A stretch of 64,000 bases of DNA from Paracentrotus lividus (Eukaryota > Echinodermata > Echinoidea > Camarodonta > Echinidae): the NCBI GenBank assembly GCA_940671915.1, contig CALNVZ010002100.1, positions 19,656,870 to 19,720,869 of the forward strand. Direction: 5' to 3'. Below are positions 1-14,100 of this stretch, in pieces. The translations under genes were made by a program, and so were the position numbers. The notes below the pieces were generated by a model, which saw only the letters and a list, made by a program, of their open reading frames with translations, was not told the origin of the DNA and searched no databases. Each line of letters begins with the position of its first letter. The stretch's first letter is position 1.

Positions 1-2045
1 GCTGAATTATATATCATTTCATCAATTTACATTCAAAGCACAATCTGTCCAAATTGTCATTCTTTATTGTTATTTCATTGATAAGGTAAACAAAAATAAT
101 AATGTATACCAGTTCTCAACAAAAAAACAAAGAGAAAAAAAAGTGAAAGAAAAAAAAAAAAAAAGTTACTCTCATTGTCCAAATTAAAATTTTGATTTGC
201 TGGCTCAAAATCATCACAAAAAAGCCATGATGATTTATTATTTTAATTTTGTGTGTGTGTGTGTGTGTTTTATGAGAGGAGTCACAATCTACAAGCAAGC
301 TTAGTAGATGCAATTGATCTGTAAAATATATGAATGTGAAGTTGAATTTACTACAAGAGACTAATATTGGCTCATTGATTTCAGGAATGTTCAGCAGAAA
401 AGCCATCAAGCGACTGTGTAAAGTGTATCTAGTTTAATCAAACATCTAATTTTTATGCATGAAATTCCTACATGAAATGTCATTCTGGGAAAAGGGGAAA
501 ACCCCCAAATTCTGACATAAAGCATGAGACAAATTTTGTATAAAAGATTTATCAAACATGGTTGCAGCTTGTGATTGTAGGTACTTGATATTAAAAGTTT
601 GTTTGTTCTTTTTTTTTCCCCAGCTTTTGTGGACATAAAGATAGGCATGCCCTTCATACATGTGCAATGTTTACATGTACATACCTTATTGACAGAAATT
701 CCATTTTATTCCAATTTTACCAAAACTGAAGATATTTTTCAATCTGAAAATATTACATTTATTCCAGTTTATAAAAAAAAAATTCATGAAACTTATAAGT
801 CTACATGTATACGAGAATCACAGCTACATGTAGGTCAGTCAAGTATACTGATCTTGTAACTTGTTTTAAAGCCAATATGAATCAATAGCCTTGTATAGCA
901 CCACCTCAAGACCTCAACTACTCAATTCTGCCCTGATTCCTAACCCATAATGCAACATCCTGAGCATTGTAGTCTTATAATACAGGCCCACTTGAATGGT
1001 TACACACTAACTCACTATTCAATACTTTCATAGCCCAATAATAATTTCAACAAGTTGCAAATTAAGTACTATCGCCCTCAAAACATCTTAGTTTATTTGA
1101 TACAAATTAAATTAAAGGTATACTTCAGTCACTTTTATATTAATAGTTATCTCAAAAGGTATACTTTAAGACTATCAATTTATAACACATAGTCAATGAG
1201 ATAGTTGGTCAGTTCGCTCTCGCTTTAAAGCCAAGCTAATGCACTAGTACCCTGTACAGTAATCCATTACTGGTAATCCCCATTGCCAAGTCCGTTGGAT
1301 AGGAATTTCAGCCATATCCCCCTGGTATCTGAATTACAAGCTTTAGATTGCTTTCTTTACAGTCAATACTTCATTCAGTGAAAATGAAAAACGACATGTT
1401 GCTTTGCATAAAGTAGAGCACAATACAATATATTTTACTTGTTAAATATATGTACCATTCTCAACATTCTATTCCTGTCATACTTTTTTTTCCTCGCTGT
1501 TTATTTAAGCATTTGTATGAGAGACACTCTAAGGATTTGGAATATTGTTACACTTAAAGCTGTAATGAACCAAAATTGAATTGCATAGTAATATGATGCA
1601 CTGTTACTATGGCGATCCAGGGGAACTCTTTCATAAGAATGACGTGCATGTATTTGTAATAAAGATGAAGAATGGTTGGGCTTAAATGCAGAGCCTGCAC
1701 TCCATCAGAAAGAAAAGAAATGGCGACCAATTTAGCTGTGTAAAAACTAACAAGGCACGAATATAGCTTTCAGGGAGTATAGAGAAAATGAAATTTGAAG
1801 GTATTATGCCTCAGAGCAAATTGAACTTTTTTATATAAAGAAACTTAAAAATGGGTGTCAAAATAAGTAAAAAGATATTGTATTTTCTGACAATTATAAT
1901 GATATCACTGTAAAGCTAGGTTGCATAAAAATGAAACAGTAAAGCTTAACCGAAACAATGCTATGTGCTATAAAAATAGGGGGAAAAAAAATGTATAATG
2001 AAACCACGGCCTGAACAAGTGGAAGAAAGAATCTGTAGTTGTTAC
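1..2045 (-). other. Intron 6 (partial)
   Basis: AT-rich intronic sequence after the exon 6 donor. It holds a (GT)n run at about 251-268 and A/T homopolymers near 120-165 and 609-618. Small open frames on both strands are short and of low complexity. No exon with matching splice sites was seen, so the next receptor exon is probably outside the window. Confidence 0.5.
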
Positions 2046-2184
2046 CTGGTACTTTGATGTCTCTGTAGATGCTGGATGGATCAAGAAGGGTCTCGTTGGC
2101 AAAATCCACTGGCAAAGTTCTGATTACCAGTCTGTATGGCTCCAGAGGCCAAAGGTCACAGAAGCAATCAAACTTGAATTTCCG
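2046..2184 (-). CDS. IL-17R-like exon 6: fibronectin-III-like domain, second half
   Basis: A 139-base exon with acceptor TTTCTCCACCAG and donor CCAG|GTAACA; phase 0 in, phase 1 out. It encodes RKFKFDCFCDLWPLEPYRLV, IRTLPVDFANETLLDPSSIY and RDIKVPG. F-x-F, then an aromatic Y-x-(L/V)-x-(I/V) strand, then LP and a loop with an Asn sequon ending in a VP turn, is the typical pattern of the first domain of IL-17 receptors. No further exon is recognisable to the left in this window. Confidence 0.72.
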
Positions 2185-5100
2185 CTGGTGGAGAAATAAA
2201 TCAATCAACAAATCAATTTAATCGCAAATAAATAAATATATTGTTTTTGTTTAATATAAGATTAAATTGATCTATGATGATCAATAACATTCTATTGGAT
2301 TCAAAGTGCCTTCTTTGAGCTTAAAGCTGGTGTATAGTTTTGGGAGAAAGAAAAAAATAATTTGGATTCATATTTAGATAAATTATGAAAGATTGAATCC
2401 AATAACAATAATAAAGCAAATTATAGTACTTTAAATCTCGTTTTAGTGTCTTTATTTCATAATATAAGTATTAAAAAGATAAGACGAGGACCCATCTCAG
2501 GTTAGCGCTCACATGGAAAACCAATGGGGATTCTCTTGTGTGGGTGTTACACACAGATCGTTCGCACTAATTCATGCCGTAACCTCCAGCGTGCGAAACT
2601 CTCAGCAGAGGTCTAAACGGCAGTTAAATTACGCTTCATTCAAAAATTTTCAATGAAATTCATCGGAAATAATGAAAGGAATGTCACAAGATCTCTCACA
2701 CATATCTTTTAATGCAATGTGGACAACGTGTAACTACATTTGATCGGTTTTGTGCCAATTCCTGTTTTGTTACCAAAACTACATGTATACACCAGGTTTA
2801 AAACACTCATGAAAAATTCTATCCCATTTTTGGATCCTGGAAGAAAACTTACCTGGTTCAATAAATTAAAAAAGAACTTGTATATCTTTGCATTTATTTT
2901 ATTATGTTGATGAAATGAACAAATTTACCCCCCCCCCCTCCCCATTTCTACAATCTTTTAGTTTTTCATTCTTTCATCGTACACATACATTTATTGTTGA
3001 GTTTATTTGAAAGAAGGTAATACATTATTATTCATTCTTTCATCATGCATAATTTATTCATGAGTTCATTTGAAAGATGGCAATACATTGATATTATTGA
3101 TTCTTTCATCATTCATTTATTGAAGAGTTTATTTTAATGGAGGCAATACATTATTATTATCGATTCTTTTACCAAGCACATACATTTAAACTTGAAAGAA
3201 GGACATACATTATCATCGATTCTTTTATTATGCACATACATTTATTGATGAGTTTATTTGAAATAAGGCAATACATTATCATGTTTCACCATGCACATGT
3301 ATTGATGAGTTCCTTTCAAAGAAGGCATTACATTGTTATTGATTCTTTTATCATGCTCGTACACTTTTGATAAGTTTATTTGAAAGAAGGCATTACAATT
3401 GATAAGCCATTCAGCTGCTTTGATTATGTCTCAAATACACACAGCCTGTACTCAAATAGCATCTACATGTACAACACTGCAATATTGCTGAAAGCCGTTT
3501 CTCTTCTATAACCCCCATTCATATACGTCGCACAATATAGTAATAATAATAGCGCAATCCAATCACCAAAATAGCTACAAAATGACCATATGGGCAATTC
3601 CATAATTAGATTCATTACACTTTATGATCACTTTTACTCTAACCTGGGGCCGCGGAGCTGGGGGGGGGGGGGGGGGGGGGACTAGGGGTCTGCAGCCCCT
3701 CCACTTTTTTTTATTAAACGTGTACAAAAACGTGAAATGACCATAGCTTTGTGATTTTTCAGCCTGTTCAGCCCCTCCACTTTAAAAAACGCTCTGCGGC
3801 CCCTGTAACGTTGGCTGCTACATGAAGAGGCTTTGATATTATTATTTTTTTTTTTTTGTAGTGTCAATACTTACAGACATAACCTTCTTCACATCATCAA
3901 AAGGCGTCATGAGACGTGTTTAAATTCATAATTGGAACTTTAATTTTGGAACTTTATGTAACAAAAGGTGGACATGGTTTTGAGGGAACAAACTTTGTCC
4001 ATAAAGTTTCTGCAAACTAGTTTCAAGTAAAACAAACTGACATTCATGTTAATTGCTGCTGAGTTGGCAAGTCATATTTCATGAATAGCTTGATACTAGA
4101 CAAAAACATTGTTCAATAAGTAATGGTTGGATACGTTACATTTTATCTGGTGGACTTCCCAAGGTCATTTCACCCCTTTGTAACCAATTAAATATCTACA
4201 TTTGTAATGGCTGCTAAAATATGGAAAAGTGTTCATCTTGTCCCTATAAGCAAAATTTGTGAGAGGATATTTTAAACATACCCTGTGTAATTTGCATTAT
4301 AGAGACATTTATTGTCCTCAGTCCTACAATTTTTATGATAGTTTCAGATCTCAAGGAAGTCAACAGAAATTATTTTTGTTAGAAATTGAATTTAAAAGAC
4401 CTTTCCTATTCTAGGACATCCATGGCATTACATTAGTAATAAATTAATTAACTGAGGAGACAACCCTCCTTCTGGGGAAAATGCAATTAATTCACGGAAT
4501 TGCCCATAAGATAACGAGGAACCTCAGTACTGTATCACTGACTCCAGTTCATACACACTGCTACATATCTGCCTGGCTATTACTGGTAATCTCACAGATA
4601 GGTGGTTTCTATGAAGTAGCCTTCTGCTTACATGCTATATGAGATTAGCGAAGACTCACAAACATCATGAATCATGATTAAACAGAGGTCATGTCCAAGT
4701 GGGTTCAATACGGGTACAACATTAAGTCATTTAAAGCAAGTGGGGCCATCGAGGGCACTATATATCACACAGGATGCTTAAAGGGCAGTGTGAAGAGGTT
4801 TGCCTGTTATGAAGTTCCCCCTATAGGTTAGGGAGTTTTTGGGGTGAACCTACATTAGTGCATGATAATATAATATATTATTCAATATTTTGCCCATTTA
4901 AAACAAAAATGAATTTTTTCTCAATGGGAGTTGAAATACATTTGTGTATTGATAGATTATTAATGCGAAGGGATATTTGTTAGCGACAATTTTTAAGTAG
5001 GATTACAGGAAATACAGGCAAACTTCAAGAAGTATTTCAGAAATCCCACGTGTTTCTTCAAATTAAAATTGTGCGTAAGTTACAAACAACCTAAATTCTT

Positions 5101-8100
5101 CAAGAGTGAAGAACTACAAGCAATGATAGAAGTCAGGGAAGCATGGAAGAAACTATTGACCGGTGTTTGAGCATGCTCAAAATTTAAGTCAAGTAGTACG
5201 TCAAGGGTATAGGTTAGGTCAAGAAGTTGCCCTTAACAGAAACTTCTCACAGAAGTGTTCTTCTTGAACAGTCTACTGTAATGTCTCAAAGCTTCAATGA
5301 CATTTACTAGAAAATGTTATTTTTAAAGGGAAATACTACTTTCAGATCAAATCTGAGACGAGATCAGTGAAAATTTGAACAAAATTGAATTTATCAAGCA
5401 ATTTATTATTTAAAAGCTAAAAATTGTGGATGTCATTGATATCTCTTAACAGAACATTATATTCAACTATGTACAAGTGTTTTATATCATTGGAAAGTTT
5501 GATTGATAATACCATGAATGAATTTTGGCAACTTATTAGGAGTTTAGAGCCGGTATATCACAAATGGGAAGCCATGGTTAGAGTATCTTTTTTTCAAATC
5601 CATTTCATTTTTAAGTACTACTTACAGGTGTGCCTGCATTTGGGTTTTCAACAACAGCTTCGTAGCTGAGCTCGACAGTGTAATTGAGAACCTGACAACA
5701 ATCTTTGTTGTGGCTATTGTATCCCAATCCATGCAACAAGAACTGCAACCCTTTCACCTTGGAAGCTCCTGCAATATCAAAGAAGAAAATATTAAATTTA
5801 TACTTGAGATGAAAGTTTGAAAAATGCATAATCAATAATTTCTTCTGCTGTTGCCAATCACTAGACTCATTTTCTTTCAGCATCATTCGGCACTTTACGA
5901 AACAGTTCATCTCCATTTATGCATATACACCTGATAATTCTGCTTAATTCTGTGAGAATCTAATACTTATTTATTCGGTTAAACTAAAAAAAATTAAAAA
6001 AACAGTAAAAAATAAAATTTCACAAGGACTTTTAAGATTTTTATTTGAATCAGGGTTGTAAAGGAGGTGAATGTGAGGTAAGGAGAGAGGAATAGGGTGG
6101 GAATGGTGTTTACTGCGATAGGCTATACAAGAATCATGTATTTATGGATCCCCATAATAAGGGCAAACATATTTGAAAAGCTGTCACCACAGGTGTCATA
6201 AATCGAAGAAGTTTTGTGACATGAAAATCAAACATGGCAACAAAATTAAATCTCCACCAAAATGAGTTGCTTTAGATAAATATACATGAATATTAAAACT
6301 GTCAGAATACAGATAAAATAAAGTGGTACATGCATACATACAATGTATTTTTGTTTAATAAGCAGTAAAAGGAAGTCAAATTTGTAGAAGAATGTGCTTT
6401 TTGGGTGAAATTTGGGGCATTCTGCATGAAAAGGGTTAACAAAATCCAAGAATAATTCCCTTGTCATTTTACGGGATGACCCTATCTGGCCCCTTCTCCA
6501 GTAGGTGTATTTTATCCACCTTATAATTTACTTACCATTCAAAATATGAAATACAGATGTTCAAGTGATATGATTTATACTTAATTCAAGGAAACATGGT
6601 TCCACAGTTACTTTCTTTAAAAAAAATTTTTTTTAAATGCAAGGGTTCCAGGTCATGAGTTCTTAGGTTATGTTTAAGCTCTAGTTTTGTAATTTTCTGA
6701 TATTAAATATGCACAATCACTGGTTTACATGGCTTATACATGTATGTTTAAGCTTTGCATGTGGTTTAATTTTCCATTTCATTTCTTCATGTCCAAACAG
6801 TGGGGGTCTTTTTATAAGAAATCAAAATGACAAGCCAATGGATGGCATTAGAGTACCATTCTAAGGGCATCAATACATCTCTTTTTTTCAATGAGGTGGT
6901 TTTTTTATGCCTAAATGTTGGCTCTTTTACTAACAATGCATGAAAAACTGAAAAATTTGTAGACATAACTTACTTTAGAGAGCATTAAACCAATCACTCT
7001 GAAACGGATGGTATTCATTCTTTATAGGACAACCATTCAGATAATAAATTAGTGATCCTGCAAATACTGATTTTTAATATTTTTTGGGGGGTCAATTATT
7101 GATTACTTGAATGCATAATATTACCACAGATTACATGACCTACATAATGATTACACAGCTGATGCTATATTGAATTTTCATATGTTGAAGTTGAACTCTA
7201 TTCTTGACTGTTATCTAAAAAAAATGGGTTTACATGAAGTTAAGTTGTGCCGTTGTTGAGAAGTGCAGTTCATATGAAAGATATTTCTTTTTTTAAATGC
7301 ACTGAGCAGAGAGAAGGAGAGGAAGATTACAGTGTCAGTGTGAGTTCATTGCTTTTATATTCAATGAACTAACCCAATGACTTTAAGTTCCAACACACTT
7401 CAAAAGGGTTAAACTTAACGTTGGTGCTGCCCAAAGCTGTTGCATCATAGTTGGTTCGCCATCTATAAATTTACTTGAAAAAAAACCAAAAAAACCATTT
7501 GGGCCACTACAAGATCCGTTTGGCTATCTAAATTGGTGCTTAGTGGCTCAGCTAGCCACCTAGAAAAAGTTAAGTGCAATATGTGATTACATTTAATTTA
7601 CAATATTATCATTTGATTATAATATAATAAGTATTTCACATTATTTAGGATTAAGAATTAAGCAATAAAAATTTACGCTAAAAATGATAATAAAATGCAT
7701 TTTAAATTTATTACAATCATAACGAAATCTAAAAAAGAGAATAAAGGACAGTAAAGGGTTTGCAAGATAACAAGCATACTGCTTGGCTATTACCAAGGAG
7801 ATATATCTCCTTGCTATTACCCATTTCCGACAGTTTAGAGCCTAGGAAAAAAAACGCCACCAGATGCTTTAACGCATTGTGTTTGATACTTGGAATTTTA
7901 ACAAGGAAATTAGTTTACAATCCTCAAATAAATTGGCAATGTTCTGAATATTTCATTATCATTTTATTTCTGACAAACAAATTGGCAGTTTACGCCATTG
8001 CAAATTTATTTTAGATTCGGGAAATTTCCGGATAAAAGAACAAAAACAGCATTGCCAATTTTAAGAAGAAAAGCTAATAAATAAAGATTCTGGATTCTGG

Positions 8101-11100
8101 AATTTTTAATACTACCTCACCAATCATCCAAATGAAATGAAAGGCTTTAAGTTAGCTGATCAATCTCCAGGACAGCGTCTACGCTTTTTGGGAGAGTACT
8201 TCTTCAAGGTTCAAGGTTGCAAAGGAATTATCAGTGATTACAATATACTGTAAAACCCAAACTTTTTGTGTGCATAATAATTTCGCCATTTTCGCGAGGA
8301 CGTAAGATTTGCGAAAGTTTAAGTCTCTACAATGCATTGTATACAAGTTCAATATTGTACATTGTACACTGTGCAAATTAGTTGATGGTCGGCATTTCGC
8401 GAAAGTTTCACACCACGATAAAGGCTGTCAGCATTTATTCGTGACAGTTTCATGTGGTGAAAGTATCACGTTTTAAAAGCACCTTTCAAACAACCAATTT
8501 ATGTACAGACTCGGGGAATAATTTTACTTCTCAAATTTGATTAGCAGTTTTGCTTGATTGGAAAACTACTTCCAACAAAATATGTACAGTCCTATGTAGA
8601 AAAAAAAGTTGCTAGACAAAAGAAATTATGTTAGCAATCATAGAAAACTGCATAGCAATTTGCTATGCGATACCAGGGAAATTATTCGCTGAGACTAAAT
8701 ACTGCACACAGTCAACAAGTACAGTATATAAAAAGTTCCTTATCAACAGCATTCTTTTAAAACCATTTATTTTCATATTTATATTTTTCTTGTATTGTTG
8801 ATTGCAGGTATATTAAATAATTCTCTAAGTTTTTTTTTTCACATTTCTTTTGTTTCATTTGATCATTCAATTTTATCATTGCTGTTTCTAAAAAAAAATA
8901 TCATCTGCATAATTTCTTTCATTTTTATATATTTATATATATTTCAATCTTTGAACGTTTCATTTCTAAAGACTAACTCAAGCATACTTATCCGACTGCT
9001 TGCCATAATTTCATCTCAAGAAGAAGAAGAAGGTTTATTTCATTTCTATTTTAATAATTTCATCTTCTCCTCATCTCAATCTTTACTTCATTCCCGTCTT
9101 TCGGATAAAACATGTTATTTATGTACATAATTCCCAGCCCTATACCTACATGTACATGTCGTACATGTGTAAGTTGATTTTACATTGTTCAGTAACACAA
9201 AGAATTAATTAAATTACTCTGCTTAGCAACCAAAGTTGACTCCTAGTTAGAATGCATTAATATCTAATGTATAAATAGCCTATAAAATAGGGCATTAAAT
9301 ATCCGACGTTCGTGGTGTTACTTACATGTATAACATGTATGTACATTGCACACATCACTAAAATGGTCAGAATTACAAATGTATACAGTCAGAAGATGTG
9401 TGCTATTGGAAATTCTATCAATGAGATTTTGAGTTACATACCGGATGTTAATATTAAGTTTAAGGTTATGAAATAAGAAAAACCGATGTACTAAGGTTTT
9501 ACATGTACTTTTAAGAGGACAGTACCTAAATATATACGAACATCAGAATCTATACAATTAAAAAAGAATTTGGAGGAAAATTCACTACACATCTCACTCT
9601 TTCTTTTGTGCACCACTGAATTATTGAGCACCGAGATGACAGAGAACTGTCTGAGAGGCGCCTAACGTTTCCCCAAGGGAAGGAGGCTTATCATCACTCT
9701 TAGATAAGCCTAGATGAATTTGATCTTCGCCACAAACTGTCTACATGCATCAAACCGTTCTTCACCAACCACACTCAGAGCATCGTTTTTCTCCTGAGGA
9801 AATGCTCATCTGGTAGCTAGAAAATAGTAAATAGCAATAACAGGAGGGGTGTAAAATTGTATTTTTGTAATAATACGAAATAAAAGTTTATCAGGGTTTT
9901 TGATCTATTTTAAAATTTGAAGTCCCCCGGAAGCCCCAGGAAGGGAGGAAACTGCCTCTCAAATGCTAGTGACCGATATTTTCCCACGCATTTTACTTTC
10001 AGTACATGTATGCATTGTAATGACGAGAGATGATATGCTTCCCACTAGTCACTATTTATCACATGTTTTGCATGCTGAACATATGTTCAGTTGTAATTTG
10101 CGAGTATAATTCAAAGATAATTATGGAACAATATGATTATTATATAGCTTTTTGTTATAAAAGCAGAAATGAAGGAGGTACTTTCCTCCATTTGCTTGTA
10201 AAAAAAGAGAACAGAACAGAACAGAACACTGCTATCTAAAACAAAACATAAACAATAATTTAAATTGTGTTTCATTAGTACATTTGTATATACAGTAAGT
10301 AAATCAAAATCTAATTTTGGAGAATCATTGACCAACTCTATTTAAAAAAATGAAAGTGATGTCCTTGGGCATACTTCTGTGATGTATGTACAATGTAATT
10401 GCGTGAGCATTTACGCACATGCACAGATGTAACGAGCATTCATAAATAATTCAGGCACGAGCAGCCTTTACAATGTTGCAGTCATTTTCATTCAATATGT
10501 ACTACAGGGACCGCATTTTAATACACGGAACAAATATGTACCTTCTCTTTTTTATCATATAAAAATTTACATTTCAAAATGATATTCTTTTAAATAATCG
10601 TTCTCTTCCATAGAAAAGTTTTTCAAAAATTAAATAATACTCTACAGACAACTGGAATGTTCAACTCATTGTAAACCAATTTTTTATATATTGGAATTGA
10701 GATAATTTTGAGATATGGCCAGAGGGAAAATGAATTTTCAAAGAATCTATTGAAATTTACACCGAATGTTCAAAAGTACAATTGAATTACTGCAAAATGT
10801 ATTTTGTACTGTAAGTAACATGAAAATGAAGTTAAAGAAGCTGATTTTCTGAGCTAAAACCGCAGATTCACATTTATCCTCCTATTCGCATGCACATTTT
10901 ACCCTTTTCATAAAATGGAAGGGTCATTCCATGCCAATTCACCCGATGGGTTACACCCTACCGTCTCAGAATTTGCTCAAATTTGGTACACTTAAAGTTT
11001 AACATTACCTTCCCATGAACAAAAAATTAGTGTAAACGGTCCATCGGTTTCCGAGCTATGGCCGCCCTTTTTGATTCGTTTTGGCAAAAATGGGTGTGAC

Positions 11101-14100
11101 TTCATTTAAACGGACATGCACCTGAGACTGTTGACAATTTTTGTGAAACTGGGTACATTCAAAAGGAAATTCAAAGAGGAATTCAAAATGGTATCAAAAT
11201 ATTATTGGAGCAATTTAAAGTGCTATGACTTTGACCTTTCCTTTAACCTTGATTTTGACCCCCAGACGAAATATATTTTTAACTTGATTTTTATGCTATA
11301 TTAATTGTCAGATAATATTAAATACATGTAATATCTAGGAGTATTTTGTTTCTTCACTTTAAAAACTCTTTTTTTTTCAATTTACAATTAATGTTACGCC
11401 CCAATAGTGATATTTGTGTTGGTAATTTGTGTACAAGTGCTCATTATAGATTATAGGCTTACTTGAATACTTCCAAACTGAAGTTAAATTACTTCAATTA
11501 AAACAGGAAACTAAACATTTCAGGTATAAAGGAAACATTAAACACATGATAATGTTATGTACGTAGACTCCATTTGCTTATGAATAGAGACATTTGTTTA
11601 GCCTTTTGATTGGTGCAATAGGTACATTTGTATACATACAAATCATCAGAATCTGCGGTTTGCAGAAACAAAATGCTTCCTACATGTAGTCAGCTCTACT
11701 GTCCAATGGATACATCCCCGAGGTTTGAGCATCAGCACAGATATGAATAATTATGGTATTTGAATTTATAATGTTACTTCAGTTTGAAAATATTCATGTA
11801 TAATGGAGTCTTGTACACAAATTACCAACACAAATATCAGTATGTGGGGGTAACAGTAACTTTGTAAATTACATTTAAAGAGTTTTTAAAGGTGAGAAAT
11901 ATATTCATCCTAGATATTTACATGTTATGTTATATTATATGAAATTAACATCCATAAAAATCAAGTAAATATTATTCGTCTGGGGGTCAAAATCAAGGTT
12001 AATGGAAAGGTCAAGGTCAGAGACTTTAAATTTGCTCCAATAATATTTTTGATACCATTTTGATCCTCTTTTGAATTTCTTTTGAATGGTACCAGTTTCA
12101 TAAAATTGGTACCAGTCAGGCGCATTGCTGCTTGAAATGGAAGGTCACCCATTTTTGCCAAACGAATCAAAAAGGGCAGGCATAGCTCGGAACAGACGGG
12201 ACCATTTACGCTAATTTTTTTTGTTCATGGAGGTTAATGCTTATTTATTGTGTACCAAATTTGAGCAAATTCTGAGACGGAAGGGTGCAAAATTGCACTT
12301 TCATTGGGTGAATTGGCATGGAATGACCCGGAAGGCAAATGGCAAATGCAGTCCAAGCCATCTCAGTTCAACAATAAACTTTTAAAATTTTTGAGACATT
12401 TCCCTTCTACAAGCGAGGTTGTCAAGCTAACACCAATTTAAGATGATATAAACACAGCTAATGTACATGTAAGATATGCCCAACGTGATTAATTTAGTAA
12501 AATGGTTTAAAAATATGATAACAACACTGCTATTAGATATGCTCAATTTGCTTAATTTAGTAAATTTGATTAAAAACCAAGCCATAATGCTACTGCCCTT
12601 TGCTATTGAACACGAAAATCATTTTGTCATGACTTGTACTCTCTCAATAGGACTTTCAAGCTACATTATAGGTTCTCCTAATATTTAGAATCAGGCAAGA
12701 ATCAATAAACCACTACATTGTATCTTACTACAGATCTAGAATATGTGACCCATCATATCGAAATCAGACACAAGTCGCCAGAAAATAGTCAAAGATTCCA
12801 ACAAAACAATCCATTTTTAAAGGTTTTCCCCTAATAGTTTTTACTCATTTTTTTTTTACAGAGTATACAAGAAACATTGAAAATTCAGATAATGCAAAAA
12901 ATATTTCCTCCCAAATAAGACAATTTTTATTATTTTGCCCATTTCCACAACACTGAATTTGCTTGGCGACTTGTGTCTGATTTCGATGTGATGCATCACA
13001 TATAATCAAATACACTACATGTATATCAAATACAATAAACACTGTAACACTAACAACTAAATAGGACCATCATCTAGAAAATGGCCAATAGGTTTAGGCC
13101 TACCATGATAGTGGACCACATTGAAAGAAGTATAATTGTACTCCGCCATGTCTGTCAGATTTAAGACTGCTGCCGTACCATATTACATGTATTACCCCCG
13201 GCATTAGCATGGCTACCATCAAGACGTTCAAGGAAAAAAATCCTTTTGGGTACCCATATATCTCACCTGGATCGAGTTTGGAAAATTTAAATTAGTATCT
13301 TGACAAAGGACATTTGTGCCCCTCACCTGGCTCGAGTGTGACAAATGTAGATAAGTGTCTTGACGAAGAACATTTGTGAACCTCACCTAGGTGGAGTGCG
13401 GCAAATGTAGATTAGTGTCTTGACAAAGGACATTTGTGCACCTTGCCTGGCTCGAGTGCGGCAAATGTAGATTAATGTCTTGACAAAGAACATTTGTGAA
13501 CCTCACCTGGGTCGAGTGCGGCAAATGTAGATTAATGTCTTGACAAAGAACATTTGTTGAAACCTCACCTGGCGGTCGAGTTCGGCAAATGTAGATTAGT
13601 TGTCTGACAAAGACATTTGTGCACCTTGCCTGGCTCGGAGAGTGCGCGCAAATGTATATCTTATATAAAGAAACATTTGTTATATTCACCTGCGGTCGAG
13701 TGCGAGCAAATGTAGCATTAATGTTCTTGACAGTATATAATATATATTGTGACCTCTATCGCTCAGCGAGTGGGCAACATGTAGTAATTAATGTCTTGAA
13801 AACAGACATTTGACTCACCTGCTCGAGTCGTGCGACAATAGATGTTAGGAATTGTGTCAGTGCATGCCAGTTGACATATAGTGCAAACACATTTGTAACC
13901 TCACCGGCTCATCCGGCAAATGTAGATTAGTGTCTGTACAAAGAGCATTTTGTGAACTTCACCTGGCTCGAGTGCGGGCAACATCGTGAGATTAACTGTC
14001 TGGACAAAATGACATTGTGCAACCTCACCTGCCCCGGTGTGAGCTGTGGCCAACAATGTAGCTTAGCTGTCTTGACACAAAGAACATTGTGCGAACCTCA

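Larger units (their letters stand above)
2185..5625 (-). other. Intron 5
   Basis: About 3.4 kb between exons 5 and 6. It contains a poly-C run near 2931-2941, the 63-bp tandem array at about 2963-3402 and a small terminal-inverted-repeat element at 3644-3805. The rest (3900-5600) is unremarkable AT-rich sequence. Confidence 0.5.

Noticed and set aside
3137..3370. 77-codon plus-strand open frame near 3.2 kb
   Set aside because: Coincides with the 63-bp tandem array.
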